Of a stretch of 64,000 bases of DNA, positions 17,001 to 27,073 are shown piece after piece. Both the position numbers and the translations under genes were made by a program. Numbering within the stretch: the stretch's first letter is position 1; each line of letters starts with the position of its first letter. The notes beneath the pieces were generated by a model, which was not told the DNA's origin, ran no database searches, and saw only the letters and a list, made by a program, of their open reading frames with translations. The DNA lies in the NCBI RefSeq assembly GCF_900155365.1, contig NZ_LT699739.1, positions 180,333 to 244,332 on the forward strand. Reading direction: 5' to 3'. Origin of the DNA: Collinsella bouchesdurhonensis. GTDB lineage: Bacteria > Actinomycetota > Coriobacteriia > Coriobacteriales > Coriobacteriaceae.

Positions 17001-17495
17001 ATGGTCAAGACCAAGGTAGAGCAGAGCATCATCGATGCGCTCGAGGCAGTAGCCGCCGACCACGGTGTCGATATCGTCGACGTCGAGGTCGTAGGTGCCA
17101 CCAAGGCGCCGTGTGTCCGCGTGAGGATCGATAATCTCGATGGCGAGTCCATTTCGCTCGATGAGGTGACCGCGCAGAGCAGCTGGGTAAGTGATGTTGT
17201 CGAGGGTTTGGATCCCATTTCGAGCAGCTATACGCTTGAGGTCTCTTCCCCGGGCATGGCTCGTCCCCTGCGTCGTCCTTCGGACTTCCAGAAGTTCATT
17301 GGTGAGCGCTGCGAGCTTTCGACCATTGCAACCGAGGGCCAGCGTCGATATAAGGGCATCATCGCTGCGGCCGACGAGGCTTCTGTCACCCTTGAGACCG
17401 AGGATGGGGAGCAGACGAGCATCTCCTTTGACGACGTGAAGAAATGTACCTTGAAGCCGACCTTCGACTTCAAGAAAGAGAAGGGCGGTAAATAG
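17001..17495 (+). CDS. rimP: Ribosome maturation factor RimP
   Basis: Assists 30S subunit assembly. It has 164 residues with the two-domain RimP layout: an N-terminal alpha/beta domain containing VVGATKAPCVRVRID (about 31-45), LEVSSPGMARPLR near 77-89, and a C-terminal Sm-like barrel. The ATG at 17001 has GAGGAGG about seven bases upstream, and upstream in-frame codons would read through the attenuator hairpin. It is the first gene of the operon and is followed by nusA after two bases. Confidence 0.93.
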   Translation: MVKTKVEQSIIDALEAVAADHGVDIVDVEVVGATKAPCVRVRIDNLDGESISLDEVTAQSSWVSDVVEGLDPISSSYTLEVSSPGMARPLRRPSDFQKFIGERCELSTIATEGQRRYKGIIAAADEASVTLETEDGEQTSISFDDVKKCTLKPTFDFKKEKGGK

Positions 17496-17497
17496 AT

Positions 17498-18763
17498 ATG
17501 GCAGCATCCGAGATGATGGAAGCCCTCATGGCCCTGTGCCAGGAGAGGCATATCGATCAGCTTTACCTCATCGATCGTCTGGAGCAGTCGCTCGCTAAGA
17601 GTTACGCTGAGATTCTTCACCTGGATTGGGGCGCGAAGGTCACCATCGACCGTTCCACCGGCAAGATCTATGTGTACAAGCTGATCCCCGACGACGACTC
17701 CATGGACGAAGAGGGCAATTACACCCGTTTCGAGGAGATTGACGTCACGCCGAAGGACACCTCTCGCATCGCAGCCCAGCACGCCAAGGCGGAGATCAAC
17801 GCCATTGTGCGCAATTCTGCTCGTGAGCAGATCTACGAGGAGTTCTCTGGCCGTATTGGCGATATCATCACCGGTACCGTGCTGCAGTCCACGCCCGACT
17901 TCACGATTGTCAAGATTCGCGAGGGCGTCGAGGCCGAGCTTCCGCACTTCGACCTTCACCGTTACGAGGATGAGCGCAATGAGCGCCCCATGGGTGAGCG
18001 CTACCTGCACAACCAGCGTCTGAAGGCCGTCATCATCGACGTGCGCGATCCCAACTCCACCGTGCCGCCCGTGCGCGGCGAACACAGCCGTCCGCCCATC
18101 GTCATCTCCCGTACGCACCCGGCCCTCATCAAGCGTCTCTTCGAGCAGGAGGTGCCCGAGATCTACGAGGGCACCGTTGAGGTCAAGTCCATCGCCCGCG
18201 AGCCGGGCCAGCGATCCAAGGTCGCCGTCCACTCGCTGGACGATCGTCTGGATCCCGTGGGCGCCTGCGTTGGCCCCAAGGGCAGCCGCGTGCGCGCTGT
18301 CGTGGGTGAGCTTCGCGGTGAGCGCGTGGACGTCATTTTGTGGAATGCCGATCCCGCCGTCTACGTTGCCAACGCATTGTCCCCGGCCAAGGTCACCCGC
18401 GTGCTGATTGACGAGGAGAAGAACTACGCCGGCGTCATCGTTCCCGACGACCAGCTTTCTCTCGCTATTGGCAAAGAGGGCCAAAACGCACGTCTCGCTG
18501 CCCGCCTGACTGGCTGGCACATTGACATCAAGAACGAGACGCTCGCAGCCGATATCTTGAAGAACGTTCCCGTTATCGAGGAGCAGCCGGCAGACGACCT
18601 GTTGTCCGACGATGAGCCCGAGCGCTGTGCGTATGTTAACGAGGACGGCATCCGCTGCCGTAACCAGGCTCGTCCCGGTTCGCGTTTCTGCGGCGTGCAC
18701 GATCCCGTGAACATGGGTGAGGGCGAGTCCGATTACATCTCGGAAGCCGAGGATCTGATCTAG
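17498..18763 (+). CDS. nusA: Transcription factor NusA with a C-terminal Cys3His motif
   Basis: Binds RNA polymerase and controls pausing, termination and antitermination. 421 residues: NusA N-terminal domain (1-115), S1 domain (about 120-195), and two KH domains with [14 protein letters not shown] near 258 and [15 protein letters not shown] near 322. The last 50 residues are unusual: after an acidic linker, Cys377, Cys387, Cys398 and His401 form a zinc-knuckle-like motif with basic residues between. No ylxR (rnpM) gene follows, although it usually sits between nusA and infB; the 86-base gap before infB has only small GC-rich hairpins. Confidence 0.96.
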   Translation: MAASEMMEALMALCQERHIDQLYLIDRLEQSLAKSYAEILHLDWGAKVTIDRSTGKIYVYKLIPDDDSMDEEGNYTRFEEIDVTPKDTSRIAAQHAKAEINAIVRNSAREQIYEEFSGRIGDIITGTVLQSTPDFTIVKIREGVEAELPHFDLHRYEDERNERPMGERYLHNQRLKAVIIDVRDPNSTVPPVRGEHSRPPIVISRTHPALIKRLFEQEVPEIYEGTVEVKSIAREPGQRSKVAVHSLDDRLDPVGACVGPKGSRVRAVVGELRGERVDVILWNADPAVYVANALSPAKVTRVLIDEEKNYAGVIVPDDQLSLAIGKEGQNARLAARLTGWHIDIKNETLAADILKNVPVIEEQPADDLLSDDEPERCAYVNEDGIRCRNQARPGSRFCGVHDPVNMGEGESDYISEAEDLI

Positions 18764-18849
18764 CGGGAAGGCGCGTTCGCGCCCAGCCGCTTGTCTGAAA
18801 GGAACCCGCAAGATCATGGGCGCCCTGCGCGCCCGAAAGGTAGGTGTTT

Positions 18850-21531
18850 ATGGCAAAGGTTCGTGTTTCAACCCTCGCCAAAGAATTTGGAATGACCTCC
18901 AAAGAGATGCTGGGGCATCTCGCGGAGATGAAGATTCCCGCCAAGGGCGCATCGTCTGCCCTTGAGGACGCATATGTATCCATGGTGCGCAAGAAGCTCG
19001 CTCCGATTCTTGAGGCCCGTGCTGCCGAGATCGAGGCCGAGAAGCGCGCCGAGGAGGAGGCTGCTGCCGAGGAGGCCAAGCGTGCCGCCGAGGAGGCCGA
19101 GCGCGAGCGCATTGCCGCCGAGGCCCGCCGCGAGGAAGAGCGCAAGATTTCTGAGGCTGCGCGCGCTGCCGAGGAGGCTGCCCGCGCCGCTGCCGCCGAG
19201 GCCGAACGCATTGCCCGCGAGAAGGCCGAGGCCGAGCGCCGCGAGGCAGAGCTCGAGGCGAAGCGTCGCGCCGTTCCCGCAAGTGATTCCGGTTCTCGTT
19301 TCCGTTCCCTTCTGGACCAGATCGCCGCTCAGGAAGAGGTCTTGAAGGAGAAGAAGCAGGAGAGCGCCAAGAAGGAGGAGGCCCGCGAGGATCGTCGTGG
19401 CAACCGCGACAACAACCGTCGTGGCGGTCGCCGTGCTCCCCAGAAGTCCGAGGATGCTCCCGCTCGCAGCTCCCGTCGTTCAAGCACTCCCTCCATGCCT
19501 GCCGGTATGGACTTCCCCAACCCCGATAAGCAGGGCAAGGGCAAGAAGCAGCACAAGGGTCACGCAGCTGGCGAGGAGGACCGCTACTCCCGCATGGCTC
19601 GCGAGGCCGAGGAATACAGCCGCGAGAAGGTTCTCGAGGAGGCACGTGCCGCCGTCGAGGAGGCTTCGCGTGAGTCTACCGGTCGCCGTAAGAAGCGCAA
19701 GGAAAAGCGTGAGCGCGAGGCAGCTCGCGTCCAGGAGGAGAAGAAGATCGAGGAGGCTTTGGCTCAGGGTATCAATCCCGAGGAGCTTGACGCCGTCCGC
19801 GTCTCCCAGGGCGTAACCGTAGCCGAGCTCGCCGAGGCCCTCGAGGTCCCCGCCAATGACATCATCAAGCGCCTGTTCCTGTTGGGCACTCCGCTTACCA
19901 TGACGCAGACCATGAGCGACGACCTTGTCGAGCTCGTGGCTGACGACCTGGGCCGTCAGGTCAAGATCATCACTCCGGAGGAGGAGAACACCTTCTCGTT
20001 CTATGATGACCCGGCAGACCTTAAGAGCCGTGCCCCCGTGGTTACCGTCATGGGTCACGTCGACCACGGCAAGACGTCGCTGCTCGACGCCATTCGTAAC
20101 ACCGGTGTCGCCGCTGGCGAGGCCGGTGGCATCACGCAGGCCATCGGTGCTTCCCAGGTCTTTATCAACGGTCGCAAGATCACCTTCATCGATACCCCGG
20201 GCCACGCCACCTTTACGGCAATGCGTGCCCGTGGTGCCAAGGTTACCGACATCGTCATCTTGATTGTTGCTGCCGACGACGGCGTTATGCCTCAGACCAT
20301 CGAGTCCATCAACCATGCGAAGGCCGCTGGCGTACCCATTGTCGTTGCCGTCAACAAGATTGATAAGCCCGGTGCGAACCCCGATAAGGTTCGCCAGGAG
20401 CTCACCGAGTACGGCATCATCCCCGAGGAGTGGGGCGGACAGAACATGTTCGTCAACATCTCGGCCAAGAAGAAGATCGGTATCGACGAGCTTCTCGAAA
20501 CCGTCATTCTCCAGGCCGACGTCCTCGAGCTTAAGGCCAACCCCGACACCTTCGCTTCGGGCAATGTGCTGGAGGCCAAACTCGACAAGGGCCGCGGCTC
20601 TGTTGCCACCGTGCTCGTGACCCGCGGTACCCTGCACGTGGGCGACACGCTCGTGGCCGGTCTTACCTATGGCCGCGTGCGCGCCATGCTCGACCCCAAG
20701 GGTCGTCCCGTCACCGAGGCAGGTCCCTCCGACGCTGTCGAGATCCTTGGTCTTCAGTCCGTCCCGAACGCGGGCGACGAATTCCGTGTGTTCGAGGATG
20801 AGCGCGAGGCCCGCGCGCTTGCCGAGCAGCGTTCGCTTAAGGCGCGTATCGAGGAGCAGAGCCACGTTAAGCACGTTACGCTCGAAAACCTCTTCGACAC
20901 CATGGCCGATGCCGAGGTCAAGGAACTCAACCTCATCATCAAGGCCGACGTCCAGGGTTCCATCGAGGCCCTCAAGGACTCGCTGGACAAGATGGACCAG
21001 TCCGAGGTTCGCATCAACACGATTCACGCCGCCGTCGGTGCCATCAACGAGACCGACGTCGTCCTCGCCGATGCCTCCAACGCCATTATCATTGGCTTTG
21101 GCGTGCGTCCCGATGGCAAGGCCCGTTCTGCCGCCGAGCATCAGGGCGTCGAGATTCGCTGCTACGATGTTATCTACAAGGCGCTTGAGGACCTCGACGC
21201 CGCTCGTATCGGCATGCTCAAGCCGACCGAGGTTGAGGTTTCTACCGGCCTTGCCACCGTTGTCGACACCTTTAAGGTGCCCAAGGTTGGCATTGCCGCC
21301 GGTGTCCGCGTCGAAGAGGGCGAGATCGCCGCGACCGACTCCGTGCGCCTCGTACGCGACGGTATCGTTGTCTTCAACGGTCAGATCGCTTCGATGCGCC
21401 ACTACAAGGACGAGGCCAAGAGCCTTCGCAGCGGTACTGAGGGCGGTATCGGCCTCGAGAACTTCCAGGACATCAAGCCCGGCGACCAGATCGAGGGTTA
21501 CCGCATCGATCAGGTTGCCCGTACCGAGTAG
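18850..21531 (+). CDS. infB: Translation initiation factor IF-2
   Basis: GTPase that brings initiator tRNA to the 30S subunit. 893 residues from the ATG at 18850 (AAAGGTAGG upstream; a GTG two codons earlier is possible). An IF2N domain is at about 4-52, followed by a long Ala/Glu/Arg charged region to about 300. A second IF2N domain ([19 protein letters not shown]) is near 321. The G domain has [12 protein letters not shown] near 402, DTPGHATF and NKIDK. Domains II-IV follow to the end. Confidence 0.97.
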   Translation: MAKVRVSTLAKEFGMTSKEMLGHLAEMKIPAKGASSALEDAYVSMVRKKLAPILEARAAEIEAEKRAEEEAAAEEAKRAAEEAERERIAAEARREEERKISEAARAAEEAARAAAAEAERIAREKAEAERREAELEAKRRAVPASDSGSRFRSLLDQIAAQEEVLKEKKQESAKKEEAREDRRGNRDNNRRGGRRAPQKSEDAPARSSRRSSTPSMPAGMDFPNPDKQGKGKKQHKGHAAGEEDRYSRMAREAEEYSREKVLEEARAAVEEASRESTGRRKKRKEKREREAARVQEEKKIEEALAQGINPEELDAVRVSQGVTVAELAEALEVPANDIIKRLFLLGTPLTMTQTMSDDLVELVADDLGRQVKIITPEEENTFSFYDDPADLKSRAPVVTVMGHVDHGKTSLLDAIRNTGVAAGEAGGITQAIGASQVFINGRKITFIDTPGHATFTAMRARGAKVTDIVILIVAADDGVMPQTIESINHAKAAGVPIVVAVNKIDKPGANPDKVRQELTEYGIIPEEWGGQNMFVNISAKKKIGIDELLETVILQADVLELKANPDTFASGNVLEAKLDKGRGSVATVLVTRGTLHVGDTLVAGLTYGRVRAMLDPKGRPVTEAGPSDAVEILGLQSVPNAGDEFRVFEDEREARALAEQRSLKARIEEQSHVKHVTLENLFDTMADAEVKELNLIIKADVQGSIEALKDSLDKMDQSEVRINTIHAAVGAINETDVVLADASNAIIIGFGVRPDGKARSAAEHQGVEIRCYDVIYKALEDLDAARIGMLKPTEVEVSTGLATVVDTFKVPKVGIAAGVRVEEGEIAATDSVRLVRDGIVVFNGQIASMRHYKDEAKSLRSGTEGGIGLENFQDIKPGDQIEGYRIDQVARTE

Positions 21532-21546
21532 GAAACAGAGGGTATC

Positions 21547-21963
21547 GTGAAGCAAAACGCCGCCACTCGCCGTACTGGCGAGCAACTGCGCGAAAAGCTC
21601 GGCACCATCTTGCTGTTCGAGATCTCCGATCCGCGTCTTGACCTTGTTACCCTTACGGGTTGCGAGGTCAGCCTGGACCGCTCCTTCGCGCGCGTTTACG
21701 TGTCATGTGAAGCCGATCGCTACGATGAGGTGCTCGAGGCGCTGGATAGCGCTAAGGGCAAGATTCGTAAGCTGTTGTCTCGCGCACTCGATTGGCGTGT
21801 GGTTCCCCAGCTCGATTTCAAGATTGACCGTTCCACCGATCAGGCCGAGGCTATCGCCGAGGCGCTCAAGGTCGTGCCCGAGACTATGTCGATCGAGAAA
21901 GATGAGGAAGGCTACCCCATCGTGGATTTCGTTTCGCTGGAGGGCGATACCGACCATGAGTAG
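21547..21963 (+). CDS. rbfA: Ribosome-binding factor A
   Basis: Binds the 30S subunit and promotes late 16S rRNA maturation. 138 residues from a GTG with AGAGGG just upstream. It has the single KH-like fold of the family, with EISDPRL near 27-33 and the terminal RSTDQAEAIAEAL helix. It lies 15 bases after infB, and its last codons overlap the next start by 8 bases, so the two are probably translationally coupled. Confidence 0.92.
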   Translation: MKQNAATRRTGEQLREKLGTILLFEISDPRLDLVTLTGCEVSLDRSFARVYVSCEADRYDEVLEALDSAKGKIRKLLSRALDWRVVPQLDFKIDRSTDQAEAIAEALKVVPETMSIEKDEEGYPIVDFVSLEGDTDHE

Positions 21964-22996
21964 CATCTCCTGCTCCTGCGGCGAAGAGGGCTTGGACGCT
22001 CCCGAGCCCTCCTTCGTGTGGGACAGCGTTGTCGAAAAAATCGAAGATGCCGAGACGATCGTCATCTGCGGTCATGTCAATCCCGACGGCGACGCCATCG
22101 GTTCAACGCTGGCGCTTGGTCAATCCTTGCGCCGGCGCTATCCGCAGAAGGCTATTTCATGTCTTCTGCCCACCGAGGCGCCCGTTCCGCGCGTTTATCG
22201 CTTCTTGCCGGGAGCGACCGACATGACCCCGGCGTCTTCCTATCCGCTCAATCCCGACCTGTTCATCTCGGTGGATGTTCCGACGATCGAGCGTTTGGGC
22301 GATGCGGCTGCGATTGCGATGCGCTCGGAGTATGTGGTCACGATCGACCATCATCCCGCCCGCTCGGAATTCGCTGACGTTGTAGTGCGTCGTCCCGAGG
22401 CTGCTGCCTGCGCTGTTATCATCGATGATTTCTTGATCTTTGCCGGCTATCCGGTTGATCCCGATGTGGCAAACTGCCTGCTTACGGGCCTTGTTACCGA
22501 CACTGGGCGCTTTCAGTACCAAAATGCCAATTGCGAGGCGTTTACCTGCGCTTCGCGACTGGTCCATGCTGGTGCCGACCCCGCTCTTGTAGCCCTTCGC
22601 GTCTATCAGAGCCAGCGCCTGGAGTACCTGCATCTGGAAAGCGTCGTCATGGGCCGCATCGAGGCTGCAGCGGAGGGGCGCATCACCTATAGCTATGCGC
22701 TTGCTTCCGATCTTGCCAAGCATGGCGTTTCTCCCGATGAGTGTGATGGCTTGGTTGACGTCGTGAGGTCCATCGACGGGTCTATTGTCTGCTTGTTCCT
22801 GCGTGAAGTGGGGGAGGGCGAGATTCGCGGCAACTTGCGTTCAAAATGCTCGCTCGATGTCTCGCAAATCGCCGCTCGGCACGATGGCGGTGGCCACGCG
22901 GCTGCTGCCGGATTTACTTTCTATGGCACGGTGGAGGAGGCGTTGGACGCCCTTCTTCCCGAGCTGATCGAACTCGTTCACACGCTCGATGCGTAA
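21956..22996 (+). CDS. nrnA: DHH/DHHA1 phosphoesterase (nanoRNase NrnA family)
   Basis: The family degrades oligoribonucleotides of 2-5 nt and/or dephosphorylates pAp. 346 residues from the ATG at 21956, which overlaps the rbfA stop. The DHH domain has HVNPDGDAIGS near residues 41-51 and the DHH triad in TIDHHPARSEF near 130. The DHHA1 domain ends in GGGHAAAAGF near 314. An rbfA-nrnA-truB order is common in Gram-positive genomes. The first 25 residues contain a CSC motif of unknown role. Confidence 0.9.
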   Translation: MSSISCSCGEEGLDAPEPSFVWDSVVEKIEDAETIVICGHVNPDGDAIGSTLALGQSLRRRYPQKAISCLLPTEAPVPRVYRFLPGATDMTPASSYPLNPDLFISVDVPTIERLGDAAAIAMRSEYVVTIDHHPARSEFADVVVRRPEAAACAVIIDDFLIFAGYPVDPDVANCLLTGLVTDTGRFQYQNANCEAFTCASRLVHAGADPALVALRVYQSQRLEYLHLESVVMGRIEAAAEGRITYSYALASDLAKHGVSPDECDGLVDVVRSIDGSIVCLFLREVGEGEIRGNLRSKCSLDVSQIAARHDGGGHAAAAGFTFYGTVEEALDALLPELIELVHTLDA

Positions 22997-23005
22997 AGGT
23001 GATGC

Positions 23006-23935
23006 ATGGTTAAGCGCATTCCTTCTGATATCAATCTTTTATTTGCCGTCGACAAGCCCCTCGGGTGCACGTCTCACGATGTCGTTTCGCGCGTGAGGCG
23101 GGCCTTGGGGGTTCGTCGTGTGGGCCATGCGGGCACGCTTGACCCGTTGGCCACCGGTGTCATGGTGCTTGGTGTTGGGCAGGCGACGCGTCTGCTTGGC
23201 ATGCTTACGCTCGATCGCAAAAGCTATATTGCTTCTGTTTCCTTTGGAAGCGAAACCAATACCGATGACTCCGAGGGCGAGGTCACGCGCACGGCACCTG
23301 TTGACGCTAAACTCAAGGACGAGGCGTATGCCCGTGGCGTCTTGGATTCGTTTGTGGGGCCTCAGATGCAGGTTCCCCCGGCATTCTCGGCGATTTCCGT
23401 CAACGGCGTTCGCGCCTACAAGCGTGCGCGTGCAGGAGAGAACGTGGATCTTCCCGCCCGTCCTGTCGAGATTTTCGAGCTTCAGCTCCTCTCGGTTCTG
23501 GTTGACGGGGAGCAGGTGGTTTGGAATATCGCCTGTACAGTGAGTAAGGGCACCTATATTCGCTCGCTTGCACGCGATATCGGGCGTGCCGCTCAAAGTG
23601 CGGCTCATATCGTCTCGCTGCGACGTAGCGCCTCGGGCTCCATTTCCCTGGCTCATGCAATTGAGCTTGAAAATGTGAGTGTAGATGCTCTTCGTGCGCA
23701 TGCCATCGATCCTGTCTCCTCGCTGGGCTTGGGTAGAGTCGATTTGCCGTCCGAAGCGCTCGCTCGCATTCTTAACGGTCAGACCATCGACGCTGGCTCT
23801 TTTAGTGAATGTCTACCCGAGGGGTCTCCTTGTGCCCTTGTGGTCGAAGGGCAGATGCGCGCAATTGCCTGCTTAGAGCAGCGACGTTATGTTATGCGCG
23901 ACGTATTTCCGCAGGGTATCGAAGGTGTGTCATGA
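23006..23935 (+). CDS. truB: tRNA pseudouridine-55 synthase
   Basis: Isomerises U55 in the T-loop of tRNA. 309 residues. The catalytic motif is HAGTLDPLATGVM near residues 41-53, with the nucleophilic Asp. KSYIASVSFG near 72 and the C-terminal TruB/PUA-like part follow. The start is ten bases after the previous stop. Its stop codon overlaps the ribF start (ATGA). Confidence 0.94.
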   Translation: MVKRIPSDINLLFAVDKPLGCTSHDVVSRVRRALGVRRVGHAGTLDPLATGVMVLGVGQATRLLGMLTLDRKSYIASVSFGSETNTDDSEGEVTRTAPVDAKLKDEAYARGVLDSFVGPQMQVPPAFSAISVNGVRAYKRARAGENVDLPARPVEIFELQLLSVLVDGEQVVWNIACTVSKGTYIRSLARDIGRAAQSAAHIVSLRRSASGSISLAHAIELENVSVDALRAHAIDPVSSLGLGRVDLPSEALARILNGQTIDAGSFSECLPEGSPCALVVEGQMRAIACLEQRRYVMRDVFPQGIEGVS

Positions 23936-24939
23936 GTCATCCCGATGCATTTTCGTTAAGGCGCGACTTCATGCTCGGTAAAGCTTCGGCACCTATCTAT
24001 GCCCTCGAGGACGCCGCCGCTCTTTCACGCTGCGCATGCGCGGTCGCTATCGGTGCGTTTGACGGCGTGCATCGTGGGCATCGGCATCTTATTGATCAGA
24101 TGGTTGCCGATGCACATGAGCGCGGAGTCGCTGCTATCGCGGTAACCTTCGATCCCGATCCCGATACCGTAGTGTCTGCTGCCCCTGCGCCCAAGCTGAC
24201 GCTCGTCGCCGACCGACTTCGTCTGCTCGCCTCGTCGGGTGTCGATGCCGTCTGTGTGGTTCCCTTTGACTCCGCCCTCGCGTCTTTGGACCACGATGCC
24301 TTTTTTACGCGCGTTCTCCTTCCGGTTCTCGATATTCGTTCAGTCCATGTGGGTTCGAACTTTCGCTTGGGACATCGTGGAGCTTCTGATGTGAATGTCA
24401 TTCGTGACTGGGCGTGCAGTCGTGGAATTGAAGTATTTGGGCACGAGCTGGTGCGCGAAGACGGCGACGCTGTGAGCGCGACGCGTATTCGCTCGCTTAT
24501 TGCCTCTGGCTCCATGGAGATGGCTGCGGCAGAGCTTGGTCGTACGTATGCGGTGCGCGGGCGTGTCGCTCGCGGTCGCGGCGAGGGGCACAAGATGGGC
24601 TTTCCTACGGCCAATGTTGTGATTGATCCGAGCATTCTCGCTCCTCAAGAAGGGGTCTATGCCGGCTTTGCCTGTCTTGGCGAGGAGGCATGGCCTGCGG
24701 CTATCAACGTTGGTTTGCCGCCGACGTTCAAGGGTGTCCCGGGCTCGGCAAAGCTCGAAGCCAATATTGTCGGTTTTTCGGCCGATATCTATGAACGAGA
24801 CATCGCCCTCTCGTTCTCTAAACAGTTGCGCCGCTCCCGTCCGTTCGATTCGCTCGATGAGCTTATCGCGACGGTCGAGGGCAATATTCAAGATGTTCGC
24901 GATCTCTATGGTGAGGGGAGGTACGATCTTCGCGCATGA
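23932..24939 (+). CDS. ribF: Bifunctional riboflavin kinase / FAD synthetase
   Basis: Converts riboflavin to FMN and FMN to FAD. 335 residues from the ATG at 23932, overlapping the truB stop as ATGA. The nucleotidyltransferase domain has GAFDGVHRGHRHLI near residues 41-54 and GSNFRLGHRG near 141. The flavokinase domain begins near 205 with GRGEGHKMGFPTANV. The end overlaps dnaG, again as ATGA. No FMN riboswitch is visible, as expected for an internal operon gene. Confidence 0.94.
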   Translation: MSHPDAFSLRRDFMLGKASAPIYALEDAAALSRCACAVAIGAFDGVHRGHRHLIDQMVADAHERGVAAIAVTFDPDPDTVVSAAPAPKLTLVADRLRLLASSGVDAVCVVPFDSALASLDHDAFFTRVLLPVLDIRSVHVGSNFRLGHRGASDVNVIRDWACSRGIEVFGHELVREDGDAVSATRIRSLIASGSMEMAAAELGRTYAVRGRVARGRGEGHKMGFPTANVVIDPSILAPQEGVYAGFACLGEEAWPAAINVGLPPTFKGVPGSAKLEANIVGFSADIYERDIALSFSKQLRRSRPFDSLDELIATVEGNIQDVRDLYGEGRYDLRA

Positions 24940-26984
24940 TCAGTGATGAAGATAAAAATCGCGTTCGTGCAGCGACCGATTTGGTTGCGCTCGTTCAGGA
25001 GACCGTGGAGCTTCGTCCCCGCGGCCATGAGTTTTGGGGCTGTTGCCCCTTCCATGGCGAGAAAACCCCCTCGTTTCATATCATCCCAGCGACGCAGGTG
25101 TGGCACTGCTTTGGCTGCGGTGAGGGCGGAGACTGCTTTACCTACATCATGAAGCGCGAGAACCTTTCGTTTCCCGAGTCCATTCGCTATCTTGCGGAGC
25201 GCGCGGGCATCGAGCTTCAGGAAGAAGCGTCCTTTACGCGTCGCGGTACGAAGCGCGCACGTCTTGTCGAAGTGTGCGAGGCGACGTGCGACTTTTACCA
25301 TACGATGCTCATGCGCGGCAAGGACGGTCGCGGACGCGAGTATTTTGCGAGCCGCGGTTTGGGCTCGGATGTGTGTCAGCGCTATCGACTCGGTTTTGCT
25401 CCGGGCCGTGGCGCACTCGTCAACCATCTGCGCTCCCAGGGTTTTTCGCCTCGCGAGATGATCGATGCGAATGTTGCCATCGACCGCCGCGGAGGCCTTG
25501 CCGATCGCTTCTACGATCGCGACATGTTTCCCATCTTTGATGAACAGGGAAAATGCATTGCCTTTGGTGGGCGCATCATGGGGGCGGGGGAGCCCAAGTA
25601 TCTCAATACGTCCGAGACCCCGCTTTTTCATAAGAAGCGAAATCTTTATGGTTTTAACTGGGCAAAAGAGCATATCGTTGCCGCAAACGAGGCCATTGTG
25701 GTCGAGGGCTACACCGATGCCATCGCCTGCTGGGAAGGCGGCATTAAAAATGTCGTCGCTACATTGGGCACAGCGCTCACAGAGCATCACGTCAAGACGC
25801 TTACGCGTTTTGCCAAGAAGATTATTTACCTGTTCGACGGCGACAATGCGGGTCAGAAGGCAGCCGAGCGCGCCATCCAGTTTGTCGAGACGGGCTCTAT
25901 TGATTTGCGCTGCGTAATTTTGCCCGACAATATGGACCCGAACGACTACGTTAACGCTAAAGGCGGTTCTGCTTTGCGTCAGCTGCTCGACGAGTCCGAA
26001 CCGTTGCTTGACTTTGTGTTTCGCAAACTCGAACAGCGTGCCGACGCTTCTACTCCTGCGGGGCGTGCACGCGCCCTCGAGGATGCGTGTCGTTTGATCT
26101 ATCCGCTGCGTGCAAGCTATATGATCGACACGTATTTTGTGCGTATTGCCGATCTTCTGGGTGTCGATGTCGATATGGTGCGCACGGCTTCCAAGCGTGT
26201 GTTCAATGACGTTGCCCGTGAGGAAGAGCGGGCTCAGCAGCGTGAAGCCGCTCGGGAACGCTATCAGCAAAACGCCTCAAGATCTATGCCGCGTGCTGGC
26301 CGAGAGCCGGTGCCCGCTGTCGATTTTGCCCCCGGCATCCCTCCTGTCGACGAAGAGCCCTATGAGCCCTATGACTATCTCCCTGCAGAGGCCCAGGGTG
26401 CGATGTCTGCTCCTTTTGCCGGGTCTTCCGTCGCCCCTGCGGCGCCAGCTGCCGCGGCCCCGATTTATACGGACCTTGAGCGTCGCTCGCTTGCGGGGGA
26501 GCGTGAGCTGCTTTGTCTTATGACGAGTCATCTGGATAGCTTTAGGCCGTATGGGGATAGAATCTGCGAGATCGACTGGGTCGATTCGCGTCATGAGGCG
26601 ATCGCTTGGGCCGTTCTCGCAACACCGGAAGGTGCCGGACCCGCTGAGGTCATGGATGCGGCTCGTGCCGTTTGCGAGGATGCGGCTTCTCTTGTGAGCG
26701 CCGGTACCATTGGCGTGACCAGCGAGCACCCAACCGAGACGAACATCGTGTTTTTGCTCGATACGCTTGAGCTCAACACGTTGCGCCGCCGCATGCGAAC
26801 GGCACAGGCGCGCTTGCGTTCGGATTCGGGCATGGACGCCGCGACGCGTCGAGAGCTAGCAATTCAGGCAACGCAGGATGCCGCCCGCGTTCGCGAGCTT
26901 GCCTCTGCCGTCGAGGGCGTTGCTGACCCATTTCGGACGCTTTCAGAGCAACTGAATCAACCAAGCGCCGCGTCTAATGCGTGA
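24936..26984 (+). CDS. dnaG: DNA primase
   Basis: Makes RNA primers at the replication fork. 682 residues. The CHC2 zinc finger is CCPFHG near 35 and WHCFGCG near 55. The catalytic core has KYLNTSETPLF and the TOPRIM segments VVEGYTDAIA (about 253) and YLFDGDNAGQKAA (about 304). A low-complexity Ala/Pro linker near 445-510 leads to the C-terminal helicase-binding domain. It is the last gene of the operon; no strong terminator is seen before rpoD. Confidence 0.96.
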   Translation: MISDEDKNRVRAATDLVALVQETVELRPRGHEFWGCCPFHGEKTPSFHIIPATQVWHCFGCGEGGDCFTYIMKRENLSFPESIRYLAERAGIELQEEASFTRRGTKRARLVEVCEATCDFYHTMLMRGKDGRGREYFASRGLGSDVCQRYRLGFAPGRGALVNHLRSQGFSPREMIDANVAIDRRGGLADRFYDRDMFPIFDEQGKCIAFGGRIMGAGEPKYLNTSETPLFHKKRNLYGFNWAKEHIVAANEAIVVEGYTDAIACWEGGIKNVVATLGTALTEHHVKTLTRFAKKIIYLFDGDNAGQKAAERAIQFVETGSIDLRCVILPDNMDPNDYVNAKGGSALRQLLDESEPLLDFVFRKLEQRADASTPAGRARALEDACRLIYPLRASYMIDTYFVRIADLLGVDVDMVRTASKRVFNDVAREEERAQQREAARERYQQNASRSMPRAGREPVPAVDFAPGIPPVDEEPYEPYDYLPAEAQGAMSAPFAGSSVAPAAPAAAAPIYTDLERRSLAGERELLCLMTSHLDSFRPYGDRICEIDWVDSRHEAIAWAVLATPEGAGPAEVMDAARAVCEDAASLVSAGTIGVTSEHPTETNIVFLLDTLELNTLRRRMRTAQARLRSDSGMDAATRRELAIQATQDAARVRELASAVEGVADPFRTLSEQLNQPSAASNA

Positions 26985-27035
26985 AGTTGTGTTGAGCAGG
27001 TTGAATTATCCCACATGGGGTATACAAGCCTGTGC

Positions 27036-27041
27036 TAAAGT
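27036..27041 (+). promoter_or_regulatory. Possible extended -10 of rpoD
   Basis: TGCTAAAGT (27033-27041 with the TG) fits an extended -10, about 35 bases before the rpoD start. TATACA at 27021 with TTGAAT at 27001 is an alternative, but its spacer is only 14 bp. The assignment is weak. Confidence 0.3.
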
Positions 27042-27073
27042 AATGTGTCCTGTGTGCTATGAAGGGAGAATCT

